A stretch of DNA of 34,725 nucleotides from positions 1 through 34,725 of the forward strand of contig DASVWH010000027.1 in NCBI GenBank assembly GCA_036389715.1, given 5' to 3'. Source of the DNA: DASVWH01 sp036389715. GTDB taxonomy: Bacteria > Acidobacteriota > Blastocatellia > Pyrinomonadales > Pyrinomonadaceae. Made by a program: the position numbers and the translations under genes. Positions 19,312-26,945 of this stretch are shown piece after piece; position 1 is the first letter of the stretch; every line of letters begins with the position of its first letter. The notes below the pieces were generated by a model, which ran no database searches, was not told the DNA's origin, and worked only from the letters and a program-made list of their open reading frames with translations.

Positions 19312-20472
19312 ATGATGAGCACGCCGGACGCAGAACCCTTAAGCAGCGCGCCGCTGGCCGAGCGCCTGCGCGAGCGCATCAGGCAGGCGGGCGCGATCAC
19401 CTTCCGCGAGTGGATGGCGGCGGCCCTCTACGACGAGCGCGAAGGCTACTACGCGCGGCGCGATCTGGCGCGCTGGGGACGGCAGGGCGACTACCGCACC
19501 TCGCCCGAACGCAGCCCTCTCTTCGCGGCCACCTGCGCACGCTATTTCGCCTCCGTTTACGAACAACTGGGCTCGCCCTCCGGTTGGACTATCCTCGAAG
19601 CCGGGGCGGGCGCGGGCCACTTCGCCGCAGGGGTGCTGGGAACCCTTAAAGATGACTACCCGCGCGTTTTTGCCGCGACGCGCTACCTCGTGGACGAAGC
19701 GAGCGAGTGGGCGCTTGAGTTGACGAGAGAGCGCCTGGCCCTTTACGGCGAGCGCGTCGAGTGCGTGCGGATGGCCGAGCTGGAGAGTGGGCTGGACCCC
19801 GGCATCATCTTCTCGAACGAGCTAATGGACGCCCTGCCCGTTCACCGCGTCCGGGTGCGTGATGGGCGGCTGTGGGAGTTGTGCGTCGGGACGGACGAGG
19901 CGGGCGGCTTCACCTGGCTGGAAAGAGAGCCCGGCACAGGGAGGCTGGCCGCTTACCTGGCGCGCTCCAGCGCGCGGCTCACGGAGGGACAGGCGGCGGA
20001 AGTCAACCTAGACCTCGAAGCCTGGATGATGAGCGCCGCCCGGCTGCTCCGGCGCGGTTACCTGGTAACAATAGATTACGGAGCGGAGGCGCGCGACCTC
20101 TACGACGCGGAGCAGCGCCCGGAAGGGACGCTCCGCGCCTTTCGTCAACATCGTTTCGTGGCCGACCCGCTCTCTGAGCCGGGCGAGCAGGACTTGACGA
20201 CGACGATTGACTGGACGCAGCTCGTTAAACTCGGGGAAGAGGCGGGGCTGCGAACCGTCAGCCTCGAACGCCAGGACGCCTTCCTGCTCAGGGCCGGGCT
20301 CCTGGAACAACTGGAACGCCTGGCGGGGCGGGCCGCGGACGATGCCGAAGTCCTGATCCTGCGCACGGGCGCTCGCGAGATGATTCTGCCGGGCGGGATG
20401 GCCGGGAGCTTTCAGGTGCTGGTGCAGCAGCGTTCAAACACAGCGCCGCAGCGTTCAATCACAGCCCCGTAA
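19312..20472 (+). CDS. SAM-dependent methyltransferase, MidA/NDUFAF7 family
   Basis: This is a 386-residue class I methyltransferase. Key parts are ITFREWMAAALYDEREGYYARR, YRTSPERSPLFAATCARYF, the SAM-binding ILEAGAGAGHFAAG, IIFSNELMDALPVHRV and VTIDYGAEARDLY. These are diagnostic of MidA/DUF185, whose eukaryotic member NDUFAF7 methylates an arginine in complex I; the bacterial target is unproven. Starts at 19312 and 19315 are equally possible. The C-terminus is odd: after FQVLVQ the last 14 residues are two heptapeptides, QRSNTAP and QRSITAP, encoded by a 21-bp tandem duplication (20428-20469). This tail is outside the family fold. Confidence 0.92.
   Translation: MMSTPDAEPLSSAPLAERLRERIRQAGAITFREWMAAALYDEREGYYARRDLARWGRQGDYRTSPERSPLFAATCARYFASVYEQLGSPSGWTILEAGAGAGHFAAGVLGTLKDDYPRVFAATRYLVDEASEWALELTRERLALYGERVECVRMAELESGLDPGIIFSNELMDALPVHRVRVRDGRLWELCVGTDEAGGFTWLEREPGTGRLAAYLARSSARLTEGQAAEVNLDLEAWMMSAARLLRRGYLVTIDYGAEARDLYDAEQRPEGTLRAFRQHRFVADPLSEPGEQDLTTTIDWTQLVKLGEEAGLRTVSLERQDAFLLRAGLLEQLERLAGRAADDAEVLILRTGAREMILPGGMAGSFQVLVQQRSNTAPQRSITAP
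20428..20469 (+). repeat. Two 21-bp tandem copies at the end of the MidA coding region
   Basis: CAGCGTTCAAACACAGCGCC(G) at 20428-20448 is repeated with changes at 20449-20469, immediately before the TAA. Period and heptapeptide coding match the nearby array, although the unit sequence differs. Confidence 0.85.
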
Positions 20473-20519
20473 ACGCCTGGCCGCAGGCTCTTAAGGCCGG
20501 GCCGGACTCTTTCCCATTC

Positions 20520-21191
20520 GCCGGGCCTGCGAGAGCCCGCGGCGACGGCAATTCAACCCCCGGACGCGCAATTTCAGCCCCCGGATGCACAAATCCGCCC
20601 CTCTGGCACACATCTCCTGTCTCAGCACGTCAATATCCCGGCTCCGGGCACGCATCTCCGGCCTCCGGGCGCGTGTAACTGAAGCCCGGAAACGAATTAC
20701 CCGCCTTCGGACGTGCGCTACCAGGCCCCGGTATCGCACAACTAAAGCCCGGTAACGCGATACCAGAGCTTAGTATCGCGCAACTAAGGCTTAGTTATGC
20801 GTTACCAGGCTCCGGTAACGCATAACCAAGGCTCGGTAACGCGATACCAGGCTCTGGTATCGCGTTACCGAAGCCTGGTAACGCATAACCAAAGCCTGGT
20901 ATCGCACAACCAGGGCTTAGTTATGCGTTACCAAGGCTTAGTTATGCGATACCAGGGCTTAGTTGTGCGATACCAGGCTCTAGTATCGCGTTACCAAGGC
21001 CCGGTATCGCAATCCCGACCTTCAATTCCGTTCACCCGGCCTTTAATTTCGCGCATCCCGGCCTGTAATTTACGTCTTCCGGCTTGGAAATCGTAGGTCA
21101 AGGCATGAAAATCCCGCTCCCGGCGGCCGGAATAGCGGTCTATGCGGCAGGAATAGCGATTTATGCGGCAGGAATAGCGGTTTATCTCGCT
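20520..21191. repeat. 21-bp phased array of about 32 units, three heptamers per unit
   Basis: Units begin every 21 bases (20541, 20562 ... 20751, 20772, 20793 ... 21003, 21024, 21045). One single-base slip occurs near 21066, after which the original phase resumes through 21129, 21150 and 21171. The best-conserved part (20730-21016) has units of the form [A/G]GTAWCG or AGTTATG, then CGWTACC or CATAACC, then a spacer such as AAGGCTT or AGGCTCT. The left and right heptamers are largely reverse complements drawn from the same small word set, so each 14-mer is a quasi-palindrome. Outer units (20541-20708 and 21024-21108) are degenerate. The last three (21129-21191) share a different word set, GGAATAGCGGTTTATGCGGCA-like. 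No convincing gene lies inside. Confidence 0.92.
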
Positions 21192-21523
21192 AAACAGGTG
21201 CTTTCAGCCTCGCGCTCTGCCCGGCTTAAAGGCAGCAAGGGCGCGTGGCCCGGGAGTGAGGTTCACCACGGCGACAGGGAACCGTTGACGAGCCGGGGGA
21301 ACCGCAAACTTTCTTTCAAGGGGACTTAACGTTAGCACAGTTTTGCAATAAAGATAACAAACTTTCTTAATTTGACGGCATCGTGAGCACAGGTTAAGGT
21401 ATGCGCTCAACGAATTCACAAGCGGGTTGTAAGTAGATCGTAATAATTCGGCTGAATCCCCCCAGGAAGCCTCATTTCAGTTTTCGCAATTTTGGACACG
21501 TAGCATGGAAGGTGCAGCCTCGC

Positions 21524-21537
21524 CGCGAAGATTCGCG
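21524..21537. promoter_or_regulatory. Operator-like 14-bp palindrome
   Basis: CGCGAA-GA-TTCGCG is a perfect inverted repeat with a two-base centre. It lies about 240 bases before the multicopper oxidase start. Its size fits a dimeric regulator site. No regulator gene is in the window. Confidence 0.35.
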
Positions 21538-21636
21538 CTCCACTGATGGTATTCCCCAAGATGCCATGATTGATGCGTTGTGTCTGTCAAAAGCTGCAAC
21601 ACCCGCCATTGCCCGGATTAAAGTATAAATGAAGAA

Positions 21637-21666
21637 CCTCGCCATCACTTGCCGGTGACGACGAGG
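21637..21666 (+). other. Leader hairpin
   Basis: CCTCGCCATCAC and GGTGACGACGAGG fold around a short TTGCC loop with two internal mismatches. It would lie in the 5' leader of the multicopper oxidase transcript. Confidence 0.4.
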
Positions 21667-21775
21667 CTCGCTTGGACTACAACCTCCATCACACAAAGCG
21701 CGGAAGATGTGTCTTCAGTCAACGGACATCATAGCGCATAGTCTGGTGGCGGTTCAATAAAAAAGGAGTCTGTCC

Positions 21776-24700
21776 ATGAACCGCAGCCGCTCATGTGGTC
21801 TCATTATCCGCCTGTTCCATGTCCTTGCCGCCGTAGCCCTGGTCGTCGCCTTCCAGGCCGCGACGTTCGCACAGCAAGAACAACCGAGCACGACCACAAC
21901 CACCGAACCCACCCAGACATCAACGCCGAGCACGGATTCAACGACTACCAGTACGAGTCCGGCGACCACTACGGATTCAACGACGACGAGCACGAGCGCG
22001 ACGGCTCCCGCGTCGGATTCGCTCGCGGGCGGCATCGAGCCGCCCTGGGGTGACTCGACCCCGGACATCCAGCCGGGTCCGACGCCGAACCTGAACTGCC
22101 CGCCGGGGACTGCGTGCGCACCTGCGCCGACGCCGACGCCGCCGACCGTTGACCCTGTGCTTCCCGCCGCGCCCGCGCCGCCGCCGCCGACCTGTAACCA
22201 GACCATCACGGCCCGCGTCGTCGCCTTCGACCAGGTCTACTTCTACAACCGCCTGGGGGCCTTCAATCCGGCGGGAATGATGTTCGCGCTGAGCCGTGAT
22301 GTCATCGGGACGACGCCGGGCAACGTCCGGCTGAGGCCGGACAAGCGCCCGCGCCCGATTGTCCTGCGCGTCAACGAGGGAGACTGCCTCCTGGTGACTT
22401 TTACCAACCTGCTCAGCTCCACTCGCGCCGACAATAATTCCACGGCCACACGCAGCGCCTCCATTCACGTCAACGGGCTCGATTATGTGCGCGGCCCCGG
22501 CCTCGACGACGGGGCCAACGTCGGACGCAACACCTCTTCGCTGGCCGCGCCCGGCGAGACGCGAACCTATAAGTGGTACGCCGCCAAGCAGGGCCAGTAC
22601 ATGATGTACTCGATGGGCGCGCCCGTCGGCGGCGAGGGCGACGGCGGACAGTTGGACCTCGGCCTCTTCGGCTCAATCAACGTCGAGCCGAAGAACGCCA
22701 AGTGGTATCGCTCGCAGGTCACGGCCGCACAGCTACAGGCCGCCACCACCGGGCGCAATCCGAACGGGACGCCCATCATTAACTACGAAGCGACCTACCC
22801 GGACGGCACGCCCATTCTCAACATGCTCAAGAACGGCGAGATCATCTACACGGACCTCAACGCCGTCATCACGGGCTTCATCGAAGACTGCGCGGACACG
22901 CCGCCGTCGAGCACCTGCGGCCAGCCCTTCCGCGAATTCACAGTCATCTTTCACGACGAGACCAAAACCGTCCAGGCTTTCCCCGAATTGGATCAGGAGA
23001 TTTTCCATGGGGTCCGCGACGGCTTCGCCATCAATTACGGCTCCGGGGGCCTGGGCGCAATCGTGCTCGCCAACCGCAAGAAGATAGGCCCTGCGGCCAA
23101 CTGCGGCGAGTGCAAGTTTGAAGAGTTCTTCCTCGAATCGCACCCGAACAACGACCCGGCGATGGTCGTCCGCAAAGACGCCACGGGCCGCGCCGTCGAA
23201 GCCCTCTACCCGGACGACCCTTCCAACGTCCATCACTCGTATCTCAACGACCCGGTGCGCTTCCGTAACATCCACGCCGGGCCGAAAGAGACGCACGTTT
23301 TCCACCTGCACGCTCATCAATGGCTGCAAAGCCCGCGCGACGAGAACTCGACCTACCTGGATTCGCAGACCGTCTCGCCCGGCGCGGCCTTTACCTACGA
23401 GATCAACTACGGCGGCGGCGGCAACCGCAACATCAACGTCGGCGACTCCATCTTCCACTGCCACCTCTACCCGCACTTCGCGCAGGGGATGTGGGAGCTG
23501 TGGCGCAACCACGATGTTTTCGAGTCCGGCACGCCCGACCGTAACCTGCCCGACGCGGAGATCGCGGGCGGCACGCCGAACCCGGCAATCGTCCCTATCC
23601 CTGATAGGCCGATGCCGCCCATGCCCTCCGTCACCTTCAAGGGCTATCCGTTCTACATCGCGGGCGAGCCGGGCCATCGCGCCCCGCAGCCGCCCTACGA
23701 CATAGAGTTCGACGGCGGACTGCCGCGCCACCGCATCAGGCAGGCCGAAGTCGTGGACGGCAGGGCTGCCATCGAGCCCGGACTGCTCAACGACCCCGTG
23801 GCCTCGCGCGTCCTCTCGCAGAACGGCGACCCGTTCCTGCTGGCCTTCGCGCGCAAGCTGGTCAAGGCCCAGGTCGAGCTGCTGCCGCTGACGGGCACGC
23901 CCGAAGAGGTGCAGGCCATCAGGTTCCACCAGGGACTCGGAGCCAATCCGCAGGACGCTCCCGGCGTCCCGACCCCGACCAGATACCAGTGGCCCGCGGC
24001 CGGTTACCCGTCGTTCACGGCCACGGGTGCGCCCGGGCTCTTCCTGGTCAACGGCCAGCCGCCCAAGCCCGGCGCGCCTTACGCCGACCCGTGCCACCCG
24101 GCAGCGCCTGTCCGGTCCTACCGCGCGGCCTACATCCAGTTTGACATGACGGTCAACCGCGCCGGCTGGCACGACAGGCAGGCACGCATCGCCACGCTCG
24201 AAGCCGATGCGCTGGCCACCCTCGGCGGCGCGCGCAAGGCCGAGCCGCTCTTCTTCCGCGCCAACTCGGGCGACTGCATCACCTTCAGCGCCACTAACCT
24301 CGTCCCGAACGTGCTCAACCTGGATGACTTCCAGATTTTCACGCCGACCGACATCATTGGCCAGCACATTCACCTGGTCAAGTTCGACGTGACCTCTTCG
24401 GACGGTTCCGGCAACGGTTGGAACTACGAAGACGGCACGTTCTCGCCGGACGAGGTGCGCGAGCGCATCGCCGCCAACAACGCCTTCCAGCAGGCCAACG
24501 GCGGCATGCAAATCCTGACACCGAAGCCGCATCCGGTCTTCGGGGCCGGGCCGAACAACGCTTTCCTCGGCGCGCAGACGACCATTCAACGCTGGTGGGC
24601 CGACCCGCTCCTGAATAACGCGGGCCAGGACCGCACTATCCGCACGGTCTTTACGCACGACCACTTCGGCCCCAGCTCGCACCAACACCACGGCCTCTAC

Positions 24701-26827
24701 GCCGCGCTCGTCGTCGAGCCGACGGCCTCGCAGTGGACGACGCTCGACGGTCAGCCGATGGGCGGGCGCTACGACGGCGGCCCGACCTCTTACGCGGCCA
24801 ACATCGTGACGGGGCCGACGGCCGCGCCCGACCAGGGACGCAGCTACCGCGAGTTCAACCTGGCCTTCGCGGACTTCGCCATCGTCTACACGCCGGACCT
24901 GCTGCCGGTCAATCCTCCGGGATTCAAGGAAGCGCCGCTGCCAATAGGCGTCGAGCAGCCGCCCGTCCCGATGCCGGAATCCATCTCGGCCGGAGACCCC
25001 GGCACGCAGCTCATCAACTATCGCAACGAGCCGATTCCGCACCGCATCGGACAGAAGGACGCCAACGGCCAGTTCGTCCGCGATGCCAACGGGTTCGTCG
25101 TCCAGAAGACAGGGCCGCAGGGCGACATGGCCAACGTCTTCAGCTCTATCGTTCACCAGGACCCCTTCACGCCGATTCTCTCGGCGCTCGAAGGCGACCG
25201 CGTGCAGGTGCGCCTGATCCAGGGCGCGCAGGAAGAGCAGCACGTCTTCAACGTTCACGGCTTCAAGTGGCTCTTCGAGCCTTCGGCCCCGAACTCCGGC
25301 TTCAGGAACGGGCAGCAGATAGGCATCTCCGAGCACTTCGAGTTCGAGATTAACCCGGTCCCGCCGACGCCCAGGCTCGACGTGCCCGGCATCGGGAGCA
25401 ACGTCCGCGACCATCTCTATTCGTCGGCGGCGACAGATAATCTCTGGGACGGACAGTGGGGCATCATGCGCACTTTCCATCGCAGCCTCAACGGCCAGGC
25501 CCAGGGCACTTTCCTCGACCTCAGCGGGCAGCGTCGCGCGCTTGCGCCTCTGCCGATTACGCCTTCCGTCGCGACGCCGACGGCCATCAACAGCGTCTGC
25601 CCGGCGAACGCGCCCGCTCGTCATTACAACGTCAGCGCCGTCCTGGCGCGCGACGTGACGCCCAGCGGAAAGCTCGTCTACAGCAACGCCTTCGACATCG
25701 CCGACCCGAACGCCATCATCTTCGTCAATGACGTTGATATTCCGGCGTTGCAGTCGGGCGGCGTCAGGCCCGAGCCACTCATCCTGCGCGCCGCGGCCGG
25801 AGACTGTATCAGCGTTACGCTGAGCAACAAGCTCCCGGCGGTCGTGCCCGAAGGCGATAGCTGGAACGAAGTTCCGCCCATCGTCAATAAGTTCAACTTC
25901 AACCAGATACGGACTTCCAATCGCGTCGGACTGCACCCGCAGCTGGTCGGCTATGACCCGGCGACCTCCGACGGCGCGAACGTCGGCTTCAACCCGAACA
26001 CGACGGTCGGCCCGAGCGAGGCGCCCATCACCTATACCTGGTACGCGGGCGACCAGCGGCTCGACAACCTCACGGGCCAGATCGTGCCCATCCCGATTGA
26101 GTTCGGCGCGACCGGCCTCAGGGACATGGGCGATGTCATCAAGCATAGCTCGCACGGGGCCATCGGCTCGCTCATCATCGAGCCGTTCGGCTCGACCTGG
26201 AACGATGCCTATAGCCTGTCGCGTCCGAGCAAGGCCCAGGCCGACATCATCGGGCCGAACAATACTCTGCTCTTCCGCGAGTTCGTCGTGCTCTACCAGG
26301 ACGACTTAAGCGTCCAGCAGGGCGGAGTCCCGCTCAAGAACGTCGGCGGCGAAGACGATTCGGAAGACACGGGGTTCAAGGGCTTCAACTACAGGAGCGA
26401 GCCGATCTGGGCGCGCCTGGGGTTGCAGGTGACGGATGTTCCCGACGGGCTCAACGACAAGGACCAGACCAACGTCCTGAGCACCAAGGGGCAGCGTGAC
26501 CCGGAGACGCCGGTCTTCGTTGCCAAAGCCGGTACGCCCATCCGCTTCCGCGTCCTCGACGTGGCCGGGCATCCGCGCCAGCACGGCTTCACGCTCTTCG
26601 GTCATCACTGGAACTTCGAGCCGTGGACGGCCAACTCGACCGTGCAGGGAAACAATCCCTTCACCTTCGAGGTCGGCTCCGACAGCGGCATCGGACCGAC
26701 GCGCCACGTCAATATCCTGACGACGGCGGGCGGCCTGTTCTCCGCTCCGGGCGACTATCTCTACCGGACACAGGAGAGCTTCCAGATTACCAACGGGCTC
26801 TGGGGCATCTTCCGCGTCACCCAGTAG
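21776..26827 (+). CDS. Very large secreted multicopper oxidase with six cupredoxin-like domains, MnxG-like
   Basis: This 1683-residue exported protein has a signal peptide to about residue 33 (VVAFQAATFAQQ), then a Thr/Ser/Pro-rich linker to about residue 139. Three long segments follow (about 140-640, 773-1240, 1283-1683), each apparently two cupredoxin domains. Segment 1 carries the C-terminal-type copper sites: HVFHLHAHQW (507-516) and HCHLYPHFAQGM (561-572, the HCHx3Hx4M type-1/trinuclear motif). Segment 2 carries the N-terminal-type sites: HIHLVKFD (864-871) and HDHFGPSSHQHHG (961-973). Segment 3 has only relics (HPRQHGFTLFGHHW, 1599-1612). The motif order is thus reversed compared with laccase-type oxidases, and I recall this order from MnxG-type manganese oxidases. 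The likely reaction is oxygen-coupled one-electron oxidation of a metal ion or organic substrate outside the cytoplasm; manganese is a hypothesis. AAAAAGGAGT precedes the ATG. Confidence 0.93.
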   Translation: MNRSRSCGLIIRLFHVLAAVALVVAFQAATFAQQEQPSTTTTTEPTQTSTPSTDSTTTSTSPATTTDSTTTSTSATAPASDSLAGGIEPPWGDSTPDIQPGPTPNLNCPPGTACAPAPTPTPPTVDPVLPAAPAPPPPTCNQTITARVVAFDQVYFYNRLGAFNPAGMMFALSRDVIGTTPGNVRLRPDKRPRPIVLRVNEGDCLLVTFTNLLSSTRADNNSTATRSASIHVNGLDYVRGPGLDDGANVGRNTSSLAAPGETRTYKWYAAKQGQYMMYSMGAPVGGEGDGGQLDLGLFGSINVEPKNAKWYRSQVTAAQLQAATTGRNPNGTPIINYEATYPDGTPILNMLKNGEIIYTDLNAVITGFIEDCADTPPSSTCGQPFREFTVIFHDETKTVQAFPELDQEIFHGVRDGFAINYGSGGLGAIVLANRKKIGPAANCGECKFEEFFLESHPNNDPAMVVRKDATGRAVEALYPDDPSNVHHSYLNDPVRFRNIHAGPKETHVFHLHAHQWLQSPRDENSTYLDSQTVSPGAAFTYEINYGGGGNRNINVGDSIFHCHLYPHFAQGMWELWRNHDVFESGTPDRNLPDAEIAGGTPNPAIVPIPDRPMPPMPSVTFKGYPFYIAGEPGHRAPQPPYDIEFDGGLPRHRIRQAEVVDGRAAIEPGLLNDPVASRVLSQNGDPFLLAFARKLVKAQVELLPLTGTPEEVQAIRFHQGLGANPQDAPGVPTPTRYQWPAAGYPSFTATGAPGLFLVNGQPPKPGAPYADPCHPAAPVRSYRAAYIQFDMTVNRAGWHDRQARIATLEADALATLGGARKAEPLFFRANSGDCITFSATNLVPNVLNLDDFQIFTPTDIIGQHIHLVKFDVTSSDGSGNGWNYEDGTFSPDEVRERIAANNAFQQANGGMQILTPKPHPVFGAGPNNAFLGAQTTIQRWWADPLLNNAGQDRTIRTVFTHDHFGPSSHQHHGLYAALVVEPTASQWTTLDGQPMGGRYDGGPTSYAANIVTGPTAAPDQGRSYREFNLAFADFAIVYTPDLLPVNPPGFKEAPLPIGVEQPPVPMPESISAGDPGTQLINYRNEPIPHRIGQKDANGQFVRDANGFVVQKTGPQGDMANVFSSIVHQDPFTPILSALEGDRVQVRLIQGAQEEQHVFNVHGFKWLFEPSAPNSGFRNGQQIGISEHFEFEINPVPPTPRLDVPGIGSNVRDHLYSSAATDNLWDGQWGIMRTFHRSLNGQAQGTFLDLSGQRRALAPLPITPSVATPTAINSVCPANAPARHYNVSAVLARDVTPSGKLVYSNAFDIADPNAIIFVNDVDIPALQSGGVRPEPLILRAAAGDCISVTLSNKLPAVVPEGDSWNEVPPIVNKFNFNQIRTSNRVGLHPQLVGYDPATSDGANVGFNPNTTVGPSEAPITYTWYAGDQRLDNLTGQIVPIPIEFGATGLRDMGDVIKHSSHGAIGSLIIEPFGSTWNDAYSLSRPSKAQADIIGPNNTLLFREFVVLYQDDLSVQQGGVPLKNVGGEDDSEDTGFKGFNYRSEPIWARLGLQVTDVPDGLNDKDQTNVLSTKGQRDPETPVFVAKAGTPIRFRVLDVAGHPRQHGFTLFGHHWNFEPWTANSTVQGNNPFTFEVGSDSGIGPTRHVNILTTAGGLFSAPGDYLYRTQESFQITNGLWGIFRVTQ

Positions 26828-26840
26828 TGACTCTCTCTGC

Positions 26841-26880
26841 TTCGAGGGCCGGGCGCGGCATACCGCACCCGGCCCTCGAA
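26841..26880 (+). terminator. Very stable hairpin between the oxidase and the lamin-tail gene
   Basis: TTCGAGGGCCGGG (26841-26853) pairs perfectly with CCCGGCCCTCGAA (26868-26880). Inside, GCGG-CATA-CCGC adds four more pairs after one mismatch. No T-tract follows, so it could be a partial terminator or an mRNA stabiliser that sets the ratio of the two products. Confidence 0.6.
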
Positions 26881-26945
26881 TATCTCAACGAAAACTCAGG
26901 CCCTCGATATCTTCAACGCAGCTGTTAGCTGGGAGGTCAACTCTG

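Larger units (their letters stand above)
21192..21775. other. Long leader region without a convincing gene, upstream of the multicopper oxidase
   Basis: This 584-base gap is lower in GC than its surroundings. It contains TTGACG (21372-21377) with TAAGGT 17 bases on (21395-21400), a weak promoter candidate. It also holds the palindrome at 21524-21537, a hairpin at 21637-21666, and the ribosome site AAAAAGGAGT just before the ATG at 21776. A 74-codon reading frame exists on the minus strand (21472-21696), but it shows no ribosome site or recognisable family. The region is the likely site of control for the downstream cluster. Confidence 0.5.

Noticed and set aside
20491..20739. Minus-strand Arg-rich frame in the array
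   Set aside because: It is a by-product of the 21-bp period and GC content; no start signal.
20797..21099. Protein-coding gene made of heptapeptide repeats
   Set aside because: A 21-bp period keeps frames open by itself. There is no ribosome site, and in-frame stops occur in sister units. Kept only as a possibility in the findings.
20520..21191. CRISPR array
   Set aside because: The unit is 21 bp with no longer unique spacers, the spacer heptamers are themselves repetitive, and no cas genes are nearby.
21084..21329. 81-codon frame with AAGIAVY heptads at the array end
   Set aside because: It is open only because of the three terminal 21-bp units, and there is no ribosome site or family.
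21472..21696. 74-codon minus-strand frame in the leader
   Set aside because: No ribosome site, no recognisable domain, and it overlaps the leader hairpin. A degraded gene remnant cannot be excluded.
22733..26155. Very long open frame (1140 codons) on the minus strand opposite the oxidase
   Set aside because: It is a GC-rich codon shadow of a strongly supported gene. Its translation is Arg/Val/Asp-rich with no recognisable domain and no ribosome site.
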